From: an uncultured Prevotellaceae bacterium
Lineage (GTDB): Bacteria > Bacteroidota > Bacteroidia > Bacteroidales > Bacteroidaceae
Length of the DNA stretch: 64,000 bases
Assembly: GCA_946411565.1 (NCBI GenBank)
Contig: CAMKEM010000006.1
Location: forward strand, 1 to 64,000
Direction of reading: 5' to 3'
The number at the start of each line of letters is the position of its first letter. Position 1 is the first letter of the stretch. The notes below the pieces were generated by a model, which saw only the letters and a list, made by a program, of their open reading frames with translations, was not told the DNA's origin and searched no databases. Of this stretch, positions 26,229 to 35,199 are shown piece after piece. The translations under genes were made by a program, and so were the position numbers.

Positions 26229-26704
26229 ACTCTCTTACGATAAACTATTCCATGTATGACCTTTCCGAACTCACACCAGAGGATCGTGAGCTTGTGGATA
26301 AGGCTATGCAGATGACCGAGGTGTCTTATGCACCTTACAGTAATTTCCATGTAGGGGCAGCATTAAGGCTTGAGAACGGCGTTATCGTAGGTGGATGCAA
26401 TCAGGAGAATGCCGTATATCCCGTGGGACTATGTGCCGAGCGTGTGGCTGTTTTCTCGTCACAGGCGCAATATCCTAACACCAAGATTCTGTCTCTTGCC
26501 ATAGCTGCAAGGAATACGGAGGGCGAATTTGTCACCGTACCAGTCTCTCCCTGCGGCTCTTGCCGTCAGGTTATTCTTGAGCAGGATATGAGATTCAAGC
26601 ACCCTATCCGCATCATCCTCGTTGGGCAAAAGGGTATCTTCATTTTCGATAGCATCAAAGACCTCCTTCCGTTCGCATTCTCGGAAGAAAGTCTCGGAAG
26701 CTAA
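26162..26704 (+). CDS. cdd: Cytidine deaminase
   Basis: A 180-residue protein. The zinc/catalytic motifs are complete: CAERVAVF (Cys-Ala-Glu) and PCGSCRQ. YAPYSNFHVGAAL and NQENAVYPVG are typical. It deaminates cytidine and deoxycytidine for pyrimidine salvage. The core begins near MYDLSELTPEDREL (ATG 26252). Residues ~10-22 (TSGSLPTVEGGGRA) are encoded by a copy of the dispersed repeat, so they are probably an inserted spacer between a short head and the usual N-terminus. ATG 26252 is an alternative start. Confidence 0.93.
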   Translation: MATQQEIQTSGSLPTVEGGGRAHSLTINYSMYDLSELTPEDRELVDKAMQMTEVSYAPYSNFHVGAALRLENGVIVGGCNQENAVYPVGLCAERVAVFSSQAQYPNTKILSLAIAARNTEGEFVTVPVSPCGSCRQVILEQDMRFKHPIRIILVGQKGIFIFDSIKDLLPFAFSEESLGS

Positions 26705-26723
26705 GGCTTGGCTTTGGAAAGAA

Positions 26724-26751
26724 CTCTGCGTTGCGCCTGAGCTTTGGAAAG
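26724..26751. repeat. Degenerate copy of the 40.7-kb inverted repeat arm
   Basis: ctgcgttgcgcctgagcttt matches, with a few changes, the arm ctccgcgtagcgcctgagct at 40760-40786. It lies in the gap between cdd and the MNT gene. Confidence 0.6.
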
Positions 26752-26795
26752 TAAATTAGAAGTAAATTAAAAACAGTAAATTTCGGGCTAATATT

Positions 26796-26826
26796 TTGGA
26801 GAAATCAGATTTTTTACTTATTTTTG
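26796..26826 (+). promoter_or_regulatory. Promoter of the MNT/HEPN pair
   Basis: TTG at 26796-26798, a 20-base spacer and TATTTTTG at 26819-26826. The MNT gene starts 25 bases later. Confidence 0.8.
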
Positions 26827-26850
26827 CAATCGGAATAATCACAGGAAATA

Positions 26851-27174
26851 ATGGGTAGAAACCTCTCTATAGATGACCTGACCGAGATAGCCAAGAAGAT
26901 AATGCCGAAAGGAAGTAATGTATGGCTATATGGTTCAAGAGCCAGAGGCGATGCGCAAATCGACTCTGACTGGGATATTCTTGTGCTTATGGATAAGGAT
27001 TCTATTGCAAAGGAAGACTTTGATAAAATTGGTTATCCGCTTATTGAATATGGATGGCGTTTCGGAGCAGATCTAAGTCCTCAGTTATATACAAAGAAGG
27101 AATGGGATGCCATGCGCATAACTCCATATTATCAGAATGTGGAACACGACAAAAAGATAATCTATGAGTCTTAG
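26851..27174 (+). CDS. MNT-type minimal nucleotidyltransferase (antitoxin)
   Basis: A 107-residue protein. The nucleotidyltransferase signature is clear: LYGSRARGDAQIDSDWDILVLMD, with GSRARG-D-x-x-x-x-SDxD. MNT proteins paired with HEPN proteins act as antitoxins by adding AMP to the HEPN partner. It has its own promoter and overlaps the HEPN gene by 11 bases, so the pair is translationally coupled. Confidence 0.88.
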   Translation: MGRNLSIDDLTEIAKKIMPKGSNVWLYGSRARGDAQIDSDWDILVLMDKDSIAKEDFDKIGYPLIEYGWRFGADLSPQLYTKKEWDAMRITPYYQNVEHDKKIIYES

Positions 27175-27559
27175 CAATGAGGAACGCCAAATGCTTGTTT
27201 CACTTTATATGAATAAAGCATGGCAGACATATAATGATGCCAAAGTTGCTGCGGAAGCTGGTAGATGGGGTATGGCTGCAAACAGACTGTACTATTCTTT
27301 GTTTCATGCTGCTACTGCTTTGTTCGTGAATGATGGTGTAGAGGTAGGTTCGCATAAAGGAGTGAAAGCAAAATTAGGTCAGCATTATATTGTCACAGGA
27401 AAGATGTCGATAGACCACTCTAAATTCCTTGCTCAAATGGAAACTCTTCGTGACAAAGCCGATTATAATATAATGTTTGTTGCTTCAGAAGAAGATGTGC
27501 TACCTAATATTCCATTAGCAGAAGCTTTCATTAAGGAAATTGAAAAGATGATTGCCTGA
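27164..27559 (+). CDS. HEPN domain protein (toxin or nucleotide-binding partner of MNT)
   Basis: A 131-residue all-helical protein. AWQTYNDAKVAAEAGRWGMAANRLYYSLFHAATALF is the typical HEPN (PF05168) first half, and LRDKADYNIMF stands where catalytic HEPN RNases often carry Rx4-6H. An R...H spacing (RLYYSLFH) exists in the first helix, but whether it is catalytic is unclear. In known pairs HEPN is the toxin and MNT the antitoxin. It ends 20 bases before a terminator. Confidence 0.85.
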   Translation: MSLSNEERQMLVSLYMNKAWQTYNDAKVAAEAGRWGMAANRLYYSLFHAATALFVNDGVEVGSHKGVKAKLGQHYIVTGKMSIDHSKFLAQMETLRDKADYNIMFVASEEDVLPNIPLAEAFIKEIEKMIA

Positions 27560-27580
27560 TAGGAAAATCAATACAATATT

Positions 27581-27622
27581 AAAGCCCTTTTTCCGATAAA
27601 TTTCGGAAGAAGGGCTTTATAT
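27581..27622 (+). terminator. Rho-independent terminator of the MNT/HEPN operon
   Basis: aaagccctt pairs with aagggcttt around a ccgataaatttcgg inner hairpin, followed by an AT-rich tail. Confidence 0.8.
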
Positions 27623-27737
27623 ATTCCGTTGAGTTCGATGGCTTTCAGCCCTCGCAGACCATGGAATTTCGTTCATTTCGTGTTTTCCGTGTTCATAACC
27701 TCATTGTGTCTTTGTGTTTGAAAAATGAATTTTCTGG

Positions 27738-27770
27738 TCATCGTCGCTAATTTTTGTTCCAGAACCAAGC
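27738..27770. repeat. Dispersed 33-bp repeat, copy 2
   Basis: The reverse complement of 181-213 with one mismatch. It lies in the 190-base gap between the two terminators around 27.6-27.85 kb, where no gene is seen. Confidence 0.8.
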
Positions 27771-27809
27771 ATCGGAGATGCGTTTATAGGGTTATTTGAA
27801 ATGATAATA

Positions 27810-27845
27810 TAAAAGCCGCTTAAGGAAATCCCTAAGCGGCTTTTA
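27810..27845. terminator. Terminator for the minus-strand TonB receptor
   Basis: aaaagccgctta pairs with taagcggctttt around a short loop and has T runs on both strands. It lies just past the stop codon of the receptor at 27881. Confidence 0.85.
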
Positions 27846-27880
27846 CATTCTACATTATACTTTCAACTTTATTCTTTCCA

Positions 27881-30292
27881 CTAAAACTCAATCTTATAGC
27901 TGATATTTGGCAGAGACAGAGTGAAGGTTGATTCCTTGAATTCGCCTGTGTGATAGTTGTAGGTATAACCATACTGGCTCTTGGTACCTGTGCAGTTGAT
28001 ATGCTTGATGCTGAACTCGTGTGTCAGGCCCTTCTTGTTGATGCGGTAGCTGATGGTATAGTGAATTATCAGCATAGGATCATACTGCTTAGAGAAACAC
28101 TCATCCTCAACGTATTGAATTTCAAAATCTGGGTGTGAGAGTGTCTTTTCCTTATCAAGAGGGGTGTCTCTGTCGCCACCCTGAAGCGTTGCCTTTACGT
28201 TGATACTCAGCATATTGTTCTTGTTGCTTCCAAGCATCCACTCCTTACCTCCAAGCACGTTGATGATATAGTTGCGGTCGAAGAGAGTGTGACGCCATTT
28301 GCCATCGCCACCCTTATATTTACTGCTGAAGAAAGAGCCGTTTGCCATTCCATACCAGCCATTCTTCATATAACGCTCAAGGGTGATATCGACACCGAAG
28401 TTGCGACCCTTACCCTTGTTTACCAATGCTCGGTCGAGATAGAACTCCTGACGGTTGAGTACGGAATAAGGATTGCCGTCCTCTACAGGAACATTGAACA
28501 GATACTGATAGAAAGGCTCTACCTTAAGGTTCCAGTGGTCAGAGAGCTTCCAACCGAAAGTTGCCATGAGGTGATGGCTCTTGGTGAATCCGAGATCCTT
28601 GTTTACAAGTTCGTCGCTTCCTGTATCTGTTGGATTCCAGTTGGTCTCATCTGGTTTGGTTGTCTTACGTGTGAAGTAAATATCGGTCTTCTCGGCACGG
28701 CTATGAAGTCCGTAAGCCAATGCGAAGGTCATGTCGTCATTCAGCTTGCGTGACATACTAACGCGAGGCTCGAATGTGGTAGCGCCGTTGAGAAGGAGAT
28801 GCTGCACGTTGAATCCTGCGTTGAGGGTAGTCTTCGGGTTGAGTGTGAATGAATGTGCCGTGAAGGCAGAGAAAAGCGTGGTGTTGCCGTCGTTCTCGCA
28901 TATTGTATGAAGATCACCGTGGAGTACGTATGCAGATCTGAGATTCACATCAAAGAACATTCCCGTAACTACAGCACCATATTGAGCCAGCCAACGGTTT
29001 GAATGGCGGTGGGTATAGGTTGTGCGTGCCGTGATGTTGGTAAAGCTTCTTTTCTCGGCGAAGAAAGGCTCACGTTTCAGATCATCGGTATTATCTCTTG
29101 TATAGATGTCGGCAGGGAGGTCGTAATATGCATCCTGCGTGAACTCGTCCTTGCTATATGTAACGCCGATGCTACTCTTCAACTGACCATGTTTCATAGG
29201 CAATACGTGTCCTACGCCCATAGCACCCATCCATTGATCGCTGAATGCATAGCACTCGTCATACTTTGATTCCCAGTCCTTTGGAGATGTCTCTCTATGG
29301 AAATGGTCGAAAAATCCTGTTCCCCAGATGGTGAATGTGCCAGCCTTTCGGGTAGGGAGGTTGAACTTGAAGTTAAGATCCTGATAGTCCATTACCTGTC
29401 CCTGCATATCAATCATCTTCAACTTATTGGCAAGACCAGTCATTGAGTATCTGTAGTTTACGAGGTATGAAGCACCAGTTTTCTTGCTCAACGGACCTTC
29501 TGAAGCCACATCGATACCTCCAACACCAATCTGGAATGTGTGCTCGTGCTTTTGGTCGTTACCATTGCGCATCTTCATATCGAACACACCAGAAACGGCG
29601 TTTCCGTATTCGGCAGGGAAAGCAGATGTGAGGAAGTCGGAGTTTCCGATACACATAGCTGAGAGTGAAGAGAAGATACCGCCACCGAGTACTGAAATAT
29701 CAGAAAAGTGGTTTGGGTTAGGGATTTCGATGTCCTCAAGTCGCCAAGAGAGTAGGTGAGGGGCGTTACCGTGGATGGAAATACCGTTTGTTGCTCCACT
29801 TGTTGCTACTCCTGAGAAAGAGCTTGCCAGACGAGCAGGGTCATCGAAACCGCCTGCATATCGGCTTGCTTCCTCGATGCTGAACATACGTCCGCCTGTG
29901 AGTACCATCTTGTTCATGGTGTTCTCTTTTGCGAGATTAGGACGAACCACGACATCCTGAAGTGTGGTCTGGTCTTCCTGAAGTCGGATGTCGATATTCG
30001 TTTCCTTAGCCGATGTTACGAGGACATCGCTGAGGTCGAAGGTCTGGAAGCCAACGTAGTTACAACGCACGGTGTGGCGTCCTACCTTTACATCCTTGAT
30101 TTGGAACTTACCGAGGCTGTCGGTAACGCATACCTTATCTTTGGAATTATCCACTTGAACGGTAGCGAATGGGAGAGGTTCACGAGTTACGGCATCTGTA
30201 ACGACACCTCTGATGGTTTGCGTAATCTGTGCGTTTGATGTCAAACTGATGCTTGCCAACGCAATTACCAAGAATACTATTCTCTTTGCCAT
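27881..30292 (-). CDS. TonB-dependent outer-membrane receptor
   Basis: An 803-residue protein. Signal peptide (MAKRIVFLVIALASISLTSNAQ); a carboxypeptidase-regulatory-like domain at residues ~24-108 (IRGVVTDAVTREPLPFATVQVDNS); a plug at ~110-235 (LQDVVVRPN...MVLTGGRMFSIEEASRYAGGFDDPARLASSFSGV); then a 22-strand-type barrel ending in an aromatic strand ...LPNISYKIEF. It imports an unknown ligand with TonB energy. No SusD partner is adjacent. A second receptor lies 230 bases upstream on the same strand, separated by GC-rich repeats, so the two may or may not share a transcript. Confidence 0.9.
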   Translation of the reverse strand: MAKRIVFLVIALASISLTSNAQITQTIRGVVTDAVTREPLPFATVQVDNSKDKVCVTDSLGKFQIKDVKVGRHTVRCNYVGFQTFDLSDVLVTSAKETNIDIRLQEDQTTLQDVVVRPNLAKENTMNKMVLTGGRMFSIEEASRYAGGFDDPARLASSFSGVATSGATNGISIHGNAPHLLSWRLEDIEIPNPNHFSDISVLGGGIFSSLSAMCIGNSDFLTSAFPAEYGNAVSGVFDMKMRNGNDQKHEHTFQIGVGGIDVASEGPLSKKTGASYLVNYRYSMTGLANKLKMIDMQGQVMDYQDLNFKFNLPTRKAGTFTIWGTGFFDHFHRETSPKDWESKYDECYAFSDQWMGAMGVGHVLPMKHGQLKSSIGVTYSKDEFTQDAYYDLPADIYTRDNTDDLKREPFFAEKRSFTNITARTTYTHRHSNRWLAQYGAVVTGMFFDVNLRSAYVLHGDLHTICENDGNTTLFSAFTAHSFTLNPKTTLNAGFNVQHLLLNGATTFEPRVSMSRKLNDDMTFALAYGLHSRAEKTDIYFTRKTTKPDETNWNPTDTGSDELVNKDLGFTKSHHLMATFGWKLSDHWNLKVEPFYQYLFNVPVEDGNPYSVLNRQEFYLDRALVNKGKGRNFGVDITLERYMKNGWYGMANGSFFSSKYKGGDGKWRHTLFDRNYIINVLGGKEWMLGSNKNNMLSINVKATLQGGDRDTPLDKEKTLSHPDFEIQYVEDECFSKQYDPMLIIHYTISYRINKKGLTHEFSIKHINCTGTKSQYGYTYNYHTGEFKESTFTLSLPNISYKIEF

Positions 30293-30298
30293 AGTTAA

Positions 30299-30372
30299 AG
30301 CCTAACCAAGCCTTTTCTCCTTATGGTCGAAGGGTCTTACGACAAATCTCCCAAAGGGAAGGATGTTTTATA
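30299..30372. repeat. Dispersed repeat, second subfamily
   Basis: It starts gcctaaccaagccttttctc and runs to cccaaagggaaggatg. It is the reverse complement of 57428-57501 and shares its start with 57324-57353. It lies directly upstream of the 27881-30292 receptor gene. Confidence 0.8.
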
Positions 30373-30481
30373 GTAAAATCCCCCCAAAGGTTCGTGCTTG
30401 ATTTTGTTTTTAATTAATTAATTTTATTTCTTATTTTCTACTTTTACTTTTTTGCTGTTTACTTTATAATTTTATACATCC

Positions 30482-30521
30482 TATCTCAGTTCCCTCCCTT
30501 TGGGAGGGTTAGGGTAGGCTT
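30482..30521. repeat. GC-rich dispersed palindromic repeat
   Basis: gttccctccctttgggaggg followed by ttagggtaggctttt, directly after the stop codon of the 30522-32918 receptor. It can form a hairpin with a T tail and may serve as that gene's terminator. Confidence 0.7.
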
Positions 30522-32918
30522 TTAATCTTTCATTCTGCTCTGCGCATCCTTGCCTGCTCCAGTACCCTTATACTTGCTTTGTGAAGCGTTGAAGGTATAG
30601 CGGAGTGACACGTCGAGACGATGGTTGTTATTCTTCGTCCATTGGTCGAGGACATAATATCCGCAATCCATGTTGATCTTCTGTGGTGAACGCTGGAGCA
30701 CATCGAATACGGAAACTCGGAAGCAGAGAGCATCGTTCTTTAGCCAGCATTTCTGAACCGTGAATCCGAGGTTGTAGGTGTTGTTTGTGATATGGAAGTT
30801 CATCCAGTCACCTTTCAGCACGATGTTCATGTTCGCCTCCAACTGCCAACTGTGCTTAAGTCGGAAGGTGTTGTTGAGGTCGAAGAACATGAGTGGCTTC
30901 TTGTAGCTGATTTCACGCTTTCCTGTAGCCTCACGTGGGTCTGCAAGTTCCTGAGTATAGAAGAACTTCTGCCAGCCTGCCGTCCAGTTTGGGCTATACA
31001 CGCCGAATGTAGGTGAACCTGTGAGGAACATGGAGAGGTTGCGTACAGGCTTGTCGAGGTTTATGTTCTTTATCAGTATCACGCCCTCGTCATTATAGAT
31101 GTATGACCATTGTGACTGCGCGTCATCCCTACGCTCGTATGCAACGAATAGGTTAAGCCATTTCCAACGGGCGTTGAGGCTGATTTCCTGCATCTTGGCA
31201 TTCTTGAGCTGTGGATCACCTTGTTGCAAAGAGTAAGGGTTGATATACATGATACCCTCGTCAAGCATGTTGTAGTTAGGACGCACGGTCTTGATGCTGT
31301 ATGCAAGAGAGGATTGTATAGCCCCGAACTGTCTTGACCAAGACAGGGAAGGGAAGAGTTCATCGGTATATCGTGACATGGATTTTGTGTCGTTGATATT
31401 GTCGATATAGTCGAATCCCACGTGCTCATAGCGCAGACCTGCACTCAGGTTTCCGAACTTCGGAATCTCGCAGCCATACTGCATGAAGGCTGCTATGTTC
31501 TTTTCCTTCACATCCGACTCCGTGGCAGGAAGTGGATAGCCGGAAATGGAATAACTGCTTTTTCGTGTTACGAAACTCATCTCCGTACCAGCCTGTAACT
31601 GACCTTTCCAAATAGGGTAGGAGAGAACCAGCTTTGTTGCAAGCATATCAGATGATGTGTGCTGTTCCTGTTCCATTACGGATGTGTTGTTCTTGCCGTC
31701 CATATCCTTAATGTTGGTGGCTTCGTTGCTCTTGTTGGTCAGAAAATCGAAGTTGAAGTCGATACCCAGATTGCCAGCCTTACCATTATAATATACGTTG
31801 CCGTCAATATTGTATGGTTGATGAGTCCTGTCATTCTGATCAGACTTGTTGTATTCATTCTCAGATGCAGCCTTTCCGTTGATGAAACGGTCAATGGTGG
31901 TCTCTGTGAACATTTCAGCCTTAGAGCCGAATTTGTCGTGACGCTCCACACGCGCACCTATTGAGTGGTCGGGAGTTATCTGCCAGTTGAAGCCGAGGTT
32001 GTAGTTCACGCCCTTTCCAATCCAGTTATAGCGCAAAGACATTTTTTGCATGATGTTGAGCATGTTGTTGCCTTGCTTGATGAAACTTGACTGATCAGGA
32101 CGACTATCGTTTACGCTTGTCCACTCCCAGTAGTTCACCATTCCGAATACGTCAAAGTCATTATGACGATAGCGGAGGTTGGTGGTAGCAAATGGAGCGC
32201 TGTAGCCAAAAGCAAGACTCTGATGGTTGCCTGTGTGGATGTCGAAACCGAAGCCGTCCCCCTTACGCTTAACGGTCTTGATGCGCACAACGGCAGATAC
32301 GGTAGCGTCATACTCGGCACCCGGATTAGTGATTACCTCCACGGAAGCGATCTCTTCGGAACGCAGACGCTTCAATTCATCCGCGTCCTGCATTTTACGG
32401 CCGTTTATATAATAAATAGGTGTACCCTTGCCGAGCACTTCAAGGTCATCGCCTTTCTGCGTCATTCCAGGCACTTTTGTAAGCATTTCCTTTAGCGAGC
32501 CTGATTTCTCAAGTACCGTACCCTCCACCTTTGTAATCATGGAGTTACCTGTTAGCTTAGTCTTAGGCAACTGTCCGCTGACCGTTACTTCTTTCAGCAT
32601 CTGTGTATCATCTTTGAGAGTGATGACACCATTCCCTATTTCGCTAACGTTTACATAGCGAGTTTCATAACCAACGAATGAAATGCGAAGAATGCCATCG
32701 GTGGCAGGTGCTACGATATGGAATTTACCCATTTCTGCACTTGTTGCGCCTGAGATATAGGTTGAATCCTTGCCAGACAGGAGTGAGATATTTACAAACT
32801 CCAGAGGTTGTCCTTGTGAATCAACGATTGTTCCGTCGATGTCAGGATTACTTGTTTTCTTTGCCCATGAGCTGACGCCAATCAGCATAATTGTCAATAA
32901 CGATAGTGTACGTTTCAT
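30522..32918 (-). CDS. Outer-membrane receptor, OMP_b-brl_3 type TonB-dependent family
   Basis: A 798-residue protein. Signal peptide (MKRTLSLLTIMLIGVSSWA); a carboxypeptidase-regulatory domain (~residues 28-105: IDGTIVDSQGQPLEFVNISLLSGKDS); a plug-like part (VLEKSGSLKEMLTKVPGM...IYYINGRKMQDADELKRLRSEEIASVEVITNPGAEYD); then a long barrel ending RHS-like DVSLRYTFNASQSKYKG. The basic tail after the last strand is unusual for a barrel. The ligand is unknown. On the minus strand, TAATTTTG at 32964-32971 is a good -7 box but lacks a TTG at 20 bases. Confidence 0.88.
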   Translation of the reverse strand: MKRTLSLLTIMLIGVSSWAKKTSNPDIDGTIVDSQGQPLEFVNISLLSGKDSTYISGATSAEMGKFHIVAPATDGILRISFVGYETRYVNVSEIGNGVITLKDDTQMLKEVTVSGQLPKTKLTGNSMITKVEGTVLEKSGSLKEMLTKVPGMTQKGDDLEVLGKGTPIYYINGRKMQDADELKRLRSEEIASVEVITNPGAEYDATVSAVVRIKTVKRKGDGFGFDIHTGNHQSLAFGYSAPFATTNLRYRHNDFDVFGMVNYWEWTSVNDSRPDQSSFIKQGNNMLNIMQKMSLRYNWIGKGVNYNLGFNWQITPDHSIGARVERHDKFGSKAEMFTETTIDRFINGKAASENEYNKSDQNDRTHQPYNIDGNVYYNGKAGNLGIDFNFDFLTNKSNEATNIKDMDGKNNTSVMEQEQHTSSDMLATKLVLSYPIWKGQLQAGTEMSFVTRKSSYSISGYPLPATESDVKEKNIAAFMQYGCEIPKFGNLSAGLRYEHVGFDYIDNINDTKSMSRYTDELFPSLSWSRQFGAIQSSLAYSIKTVRPNYNMLDEGIMYINPYSLQQGDPQLKNAKMQEISLNARWKWLNLFVAYERRDDAQSQWSYIYNDEGVILIKNINLDKPVRNLSMFLTGSPTFGVYSPNWTAGWQKFFYTQELADPREATGKREISYKKPLMFFDLNNTFRLKHSWQLEANMNIVLKGDWMNFHITNNTYNLGFTVQKCWLKNDALCFRVSVFDVLQRSPQKINMDCGYYVLDQWTKNNNHRLDVSLRYTFNASQSKYKGTGAGKDAQSRMKD

Positions 32919-33150
32919 TTTACTTTTTCTTTAAGAATTTATTTTACACTACGTTTGACGCTGCAAAATTACTATTTATTACAAAAAAAAACGACATATT
33001 TTGTGACAATAATGTTACAATTTGTTTCAGTCACGCAATAGTCACGCAATCGATATTAAGAAATTAAGATATTAAGAGGTTAAACGCATCTTCACGATTC
33101 ACTTTCAAGTGGAGTTTGCGAAACTTGAATAAAAGTATCTTTTTTCTTCA

Positions 33151-33194
33151 CTATTTGGGGAGAGGATACTCGTAGGGCAGGTGAGGGGCGGTTG
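33151..33194. repeat. GC-rich dispersed repeat, long form (reverse)
   Basis: ttggggagaggatactcgta followed by gggcaggtgaggggcgg, the reverse complement of the copies at 24518, 35491 and 43551. It lies in the 450-base gap between the divergent receptor and acyl-CoA synthetase genes; nothing else is seen there apart from promoter-like boxes. Confidence 0.8.
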
Positions 33195-33332
33195 TTTTAT
33201 GCTCAAAATTTTTTTGCACACACTCATAATGGTGTGCGCAAAAAATCTTTCAATAATGGCCGATTCGTCGATAAAAAACGCCATTTCAGGAATTTTAATA
33301 CATTTTTCTTCGGAAATATTGTTTAATTTTAC

Positions 33333-33340
33333 TACTTTTG
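33333..33340 (+). promoter_or_regulatory. Probable -7 box for the acyl-CoA synthetase gene
   Basis: TACTTTTG matches TANNTTTG, 32 bases before the preferred ATG. At the expected -33 position the sequence is TCG instead of TTG, so this is a weaker match. Its position nevertheless argues against the longer upstream reading-frame starts. Confidence 0.5.
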
Positions 33341-33372
33341 TCTTGCATTTTACAGGATTAAAAACAAAATGT

Positions 33373-35016
33373 ATGCTTAAACAATTTATGGAAAAGACGG
33401 AGTTCTCCTCATACGAGGACTTCATGCAGAATTTCAAAATCAAAATACCCGAAGACTTCAATTTCGGATATGATGTCATAGACCAATATGCCCAGCAAAT
33501 GCCGGACAAGGAGGCAATTATCTGGGTTAACGATAAAGGTGAGCAGAAACACGTTACTTATCGCGCTTTTAAGAACACAAGTGACCGATGCGCTTCGTTT
33601 CTTCAGGAAATGGGTGTAAAGAAAGGTGACAGAGTGATGCTCATCCTCAAGCGAAGAATTGAATGGTGGTACACTATGGTGGCTCTCCATAAACTTGGAG
33701 CTGTTGCCATTCCTGCTACCCATATGCTTACCGATAAGGATATCATCTACCGTTGCCACATGGCTGGTATTGGCTATATCGTGGCTTGCGGAGATCAGAA
33801 TGTGCTTTGTAACGTGCAGAAGGCAAAACGCTATTGCCCAACCTTGCGCCATTGCATTTCTATTGGTCCTACTATTCCTAATGGCTGGTACGACTTCTGG
33901 CGTGGACTTCAGGAGGCTGATCCTTTCGAGGCTCCTGAAAGAAATAAGGTAACGGATGACTTCCTTCTCTATTTCACCAGCGGAACCACAGGCGAGCCAA
34001 AGATGGTGATGCATGATTTCTCATATCCTCTCGCACATATCCTCACAGCCAAGTATTGGCACAATGTTCATGAGGATTCGCTTCACTTTACCCTTGCTGA
34101 TACAGGATGGGGAAAAGCTGTGTGGGGTAAGTTCTACGGACAGATGATAGCTGGTGCCACAGTCTTTGTATATGACTATGAGGGACAGTTCAAGCCAACA
34201 GACCTTCTCCGCATAATGCAGGACTATCACATTACTTCTTTCTGCGCACCACCTACCATCTATCGCTTCCTTATTCGTGAGGACCTCACAGCCTTCGATC
34301 TCTCTGCACTTGAATATTGCACAACGGCAGGCGAGGCTCTCAATCCAAGCGTATTCGATGAGTGGCAGAAGAAGACAGGCATCATGATCTATGAGTCGTA
34401 TGGTCAGACCGAGACCACGCTTGTTGTCGGTACCTATCCGTGGGTAAAGCCAAAGCCTGGAGCTATGGGCGTAAGGAATCCGCAGTACGACATCGATGTT
34501 GTTGATGGCGAGCAGAAAAGCGTAGGTCCGATGGAGCAAGGCGAGCTTGTAATCCGCGTGGATAAGGGAAAGCCACTCGGACTCTTCAAGGGCTACTATC
34601 GCGATGAGGATATGACAAAGGAGAGAATCCAGAACGGACTCTACTATACAGGCGACATAGTATATCGTGATGAGGACGGCTATCTATGGTTCGTGTCACG
34701 TTCCGACGATGTTATCAAGACATCAGGCTATCGTGTAGGACCATTCGAGGTAGAGTCTGCACTTATGACTCATCCAGCCGTGGTAGAATGTGCTATTACC
34801 GCCGTACCTGATGATATTCGTGGTCAGATAGTAAAGGCAACCATCGTTCTTGCCGACGAATACAAGTCAAAGGCTGGCGATGCTTTAGCAAAGGAATTGC
34901 AGAATCACGTAAAGCATGAGACTGCACCTTATAAATATCCTCGTGTCGTAGAGTTTGTTGATGAACTCCCAAAGACAATAAGTGGTAAGATTCAGAGGTT
35001 TAAGCTGAAGAAATAA
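33373..35016 (+). CDS. Acyl-CoA synthetase (AMP-binding enzyme)
   Basis: A 547-residue protein from ATG 33373 (MLKQFMEKTEF); the frame stays open upstream, but that part overlaps the promoter and a repeat. The adenylating motif FTSGTTGEPKMVMH (~residue 200), YESYGQTET (~340), YYTGDIVYRDEDGYLWFVSRSDDVIKTSGYRVGPFEVE and the catalytic Lys in ISGKIQRFKLKK are all present. It activates a short- or medium-chain carboxylate as acyl-AMP, then acyl-CoA. The chain length preferred cannot be read here. It stands alone, bounded by GC-rich repeats. Confidence 0.92.
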   Translation: MLKQFMEKTEFSSYEDFMQNFKIKIPEDFNFGYDVIDQYAQQMPDKEAIIWVNDKGEQKHVTYRAFKNTSDRCASFLQEMGVKKGDRVMLILKRRIEWWYTMVALHKLGAVAIPATHMLTDKDIIYRCHMAGIGYIVACGDQNVLCNVQKAKRYCPTLRHCISIGPTIPNGWYDFWRGLQEADPFEAPERNKVTDDFLLYFTSGTTGEPKMVMHDFSYPLAHILTAKYWHNVHEDSLHFTLADTGWGKAVWGKFYGQMIAGATVFVYDYEGQFKPTDLLRIMQDYHITSFCAPPTIYRFLIREDLTAFDLSALEYCTTAGEALNPSVFDEWQKKTGIMIYESYGQTETTLVVGTYPWVKPKPGAMGVRNPQYDIDVVDGEQKSVGPMEQGELVIRVDKGKPLGLFKGYYRDEDMTKERIQNGLYYTGDIVYRDEDGYLWFVSRSDDVIKTSGYRVGPFEVESALMTHPAVVECAITAVPDDIRGQIVKATIVLADEYKSKAGDALAKELQNHVKHETAPYKYPRVVEFVDELPKTISGKIQRFKLKK

Positions 35017-35055
35017 AAGCCCCACCCCCATGCCCCTCCAAAGGGAGGGGAGTGG
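35015..35055. repeat. GC-rich dispersed palindromic repeat
   Basis: agccccacccccatgcccct followed by ccaaagggaggggagtgg, touching the stop codon of the acyl-CoA synthetase gene. A second weak hairpin (aaagacgc / gcgtcttt) follows at about 35081-35117. Confidence 0.75.
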
Positions 35056-35162
35056 TTAGTATCTATCGCTAAATAATGTAAAGACGCAAAGTTTATAAAT
35101 ATTATAAGCTTGGCGTCTTTGCGTTTGGTGGTTGATATTTTTTAGGTTTCATATACTATATA

Positions 35163-35199
35163 CTCCCCTCCCTTTATGGGAGGGGAAGGGGGGGGGTTA
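35163..35199. repeat. GC-rich dispersed repeat overlapping the TfoX-like gene end
   Basis: ctcccctccctttatgggag followed by gggaaggggggggg. The last codons of the minus-strand gene at 35174 (LLTPPLPLP) fall within it. Confidence 0.8.

Noticed and set aside
27881..32918. A SusC/SusD polysaccharide utilisation locus
   Set aside because: Two receptors are present, but there is no SusD-like lipoprotein or glycoside hydrolase next to them.
33181..33372. Upstream extension of the acyl-CoA synthetase
   Set aside because: It begins within a dispersed repeat and runs through a promoter-like box; the family start fits ATG 33373.
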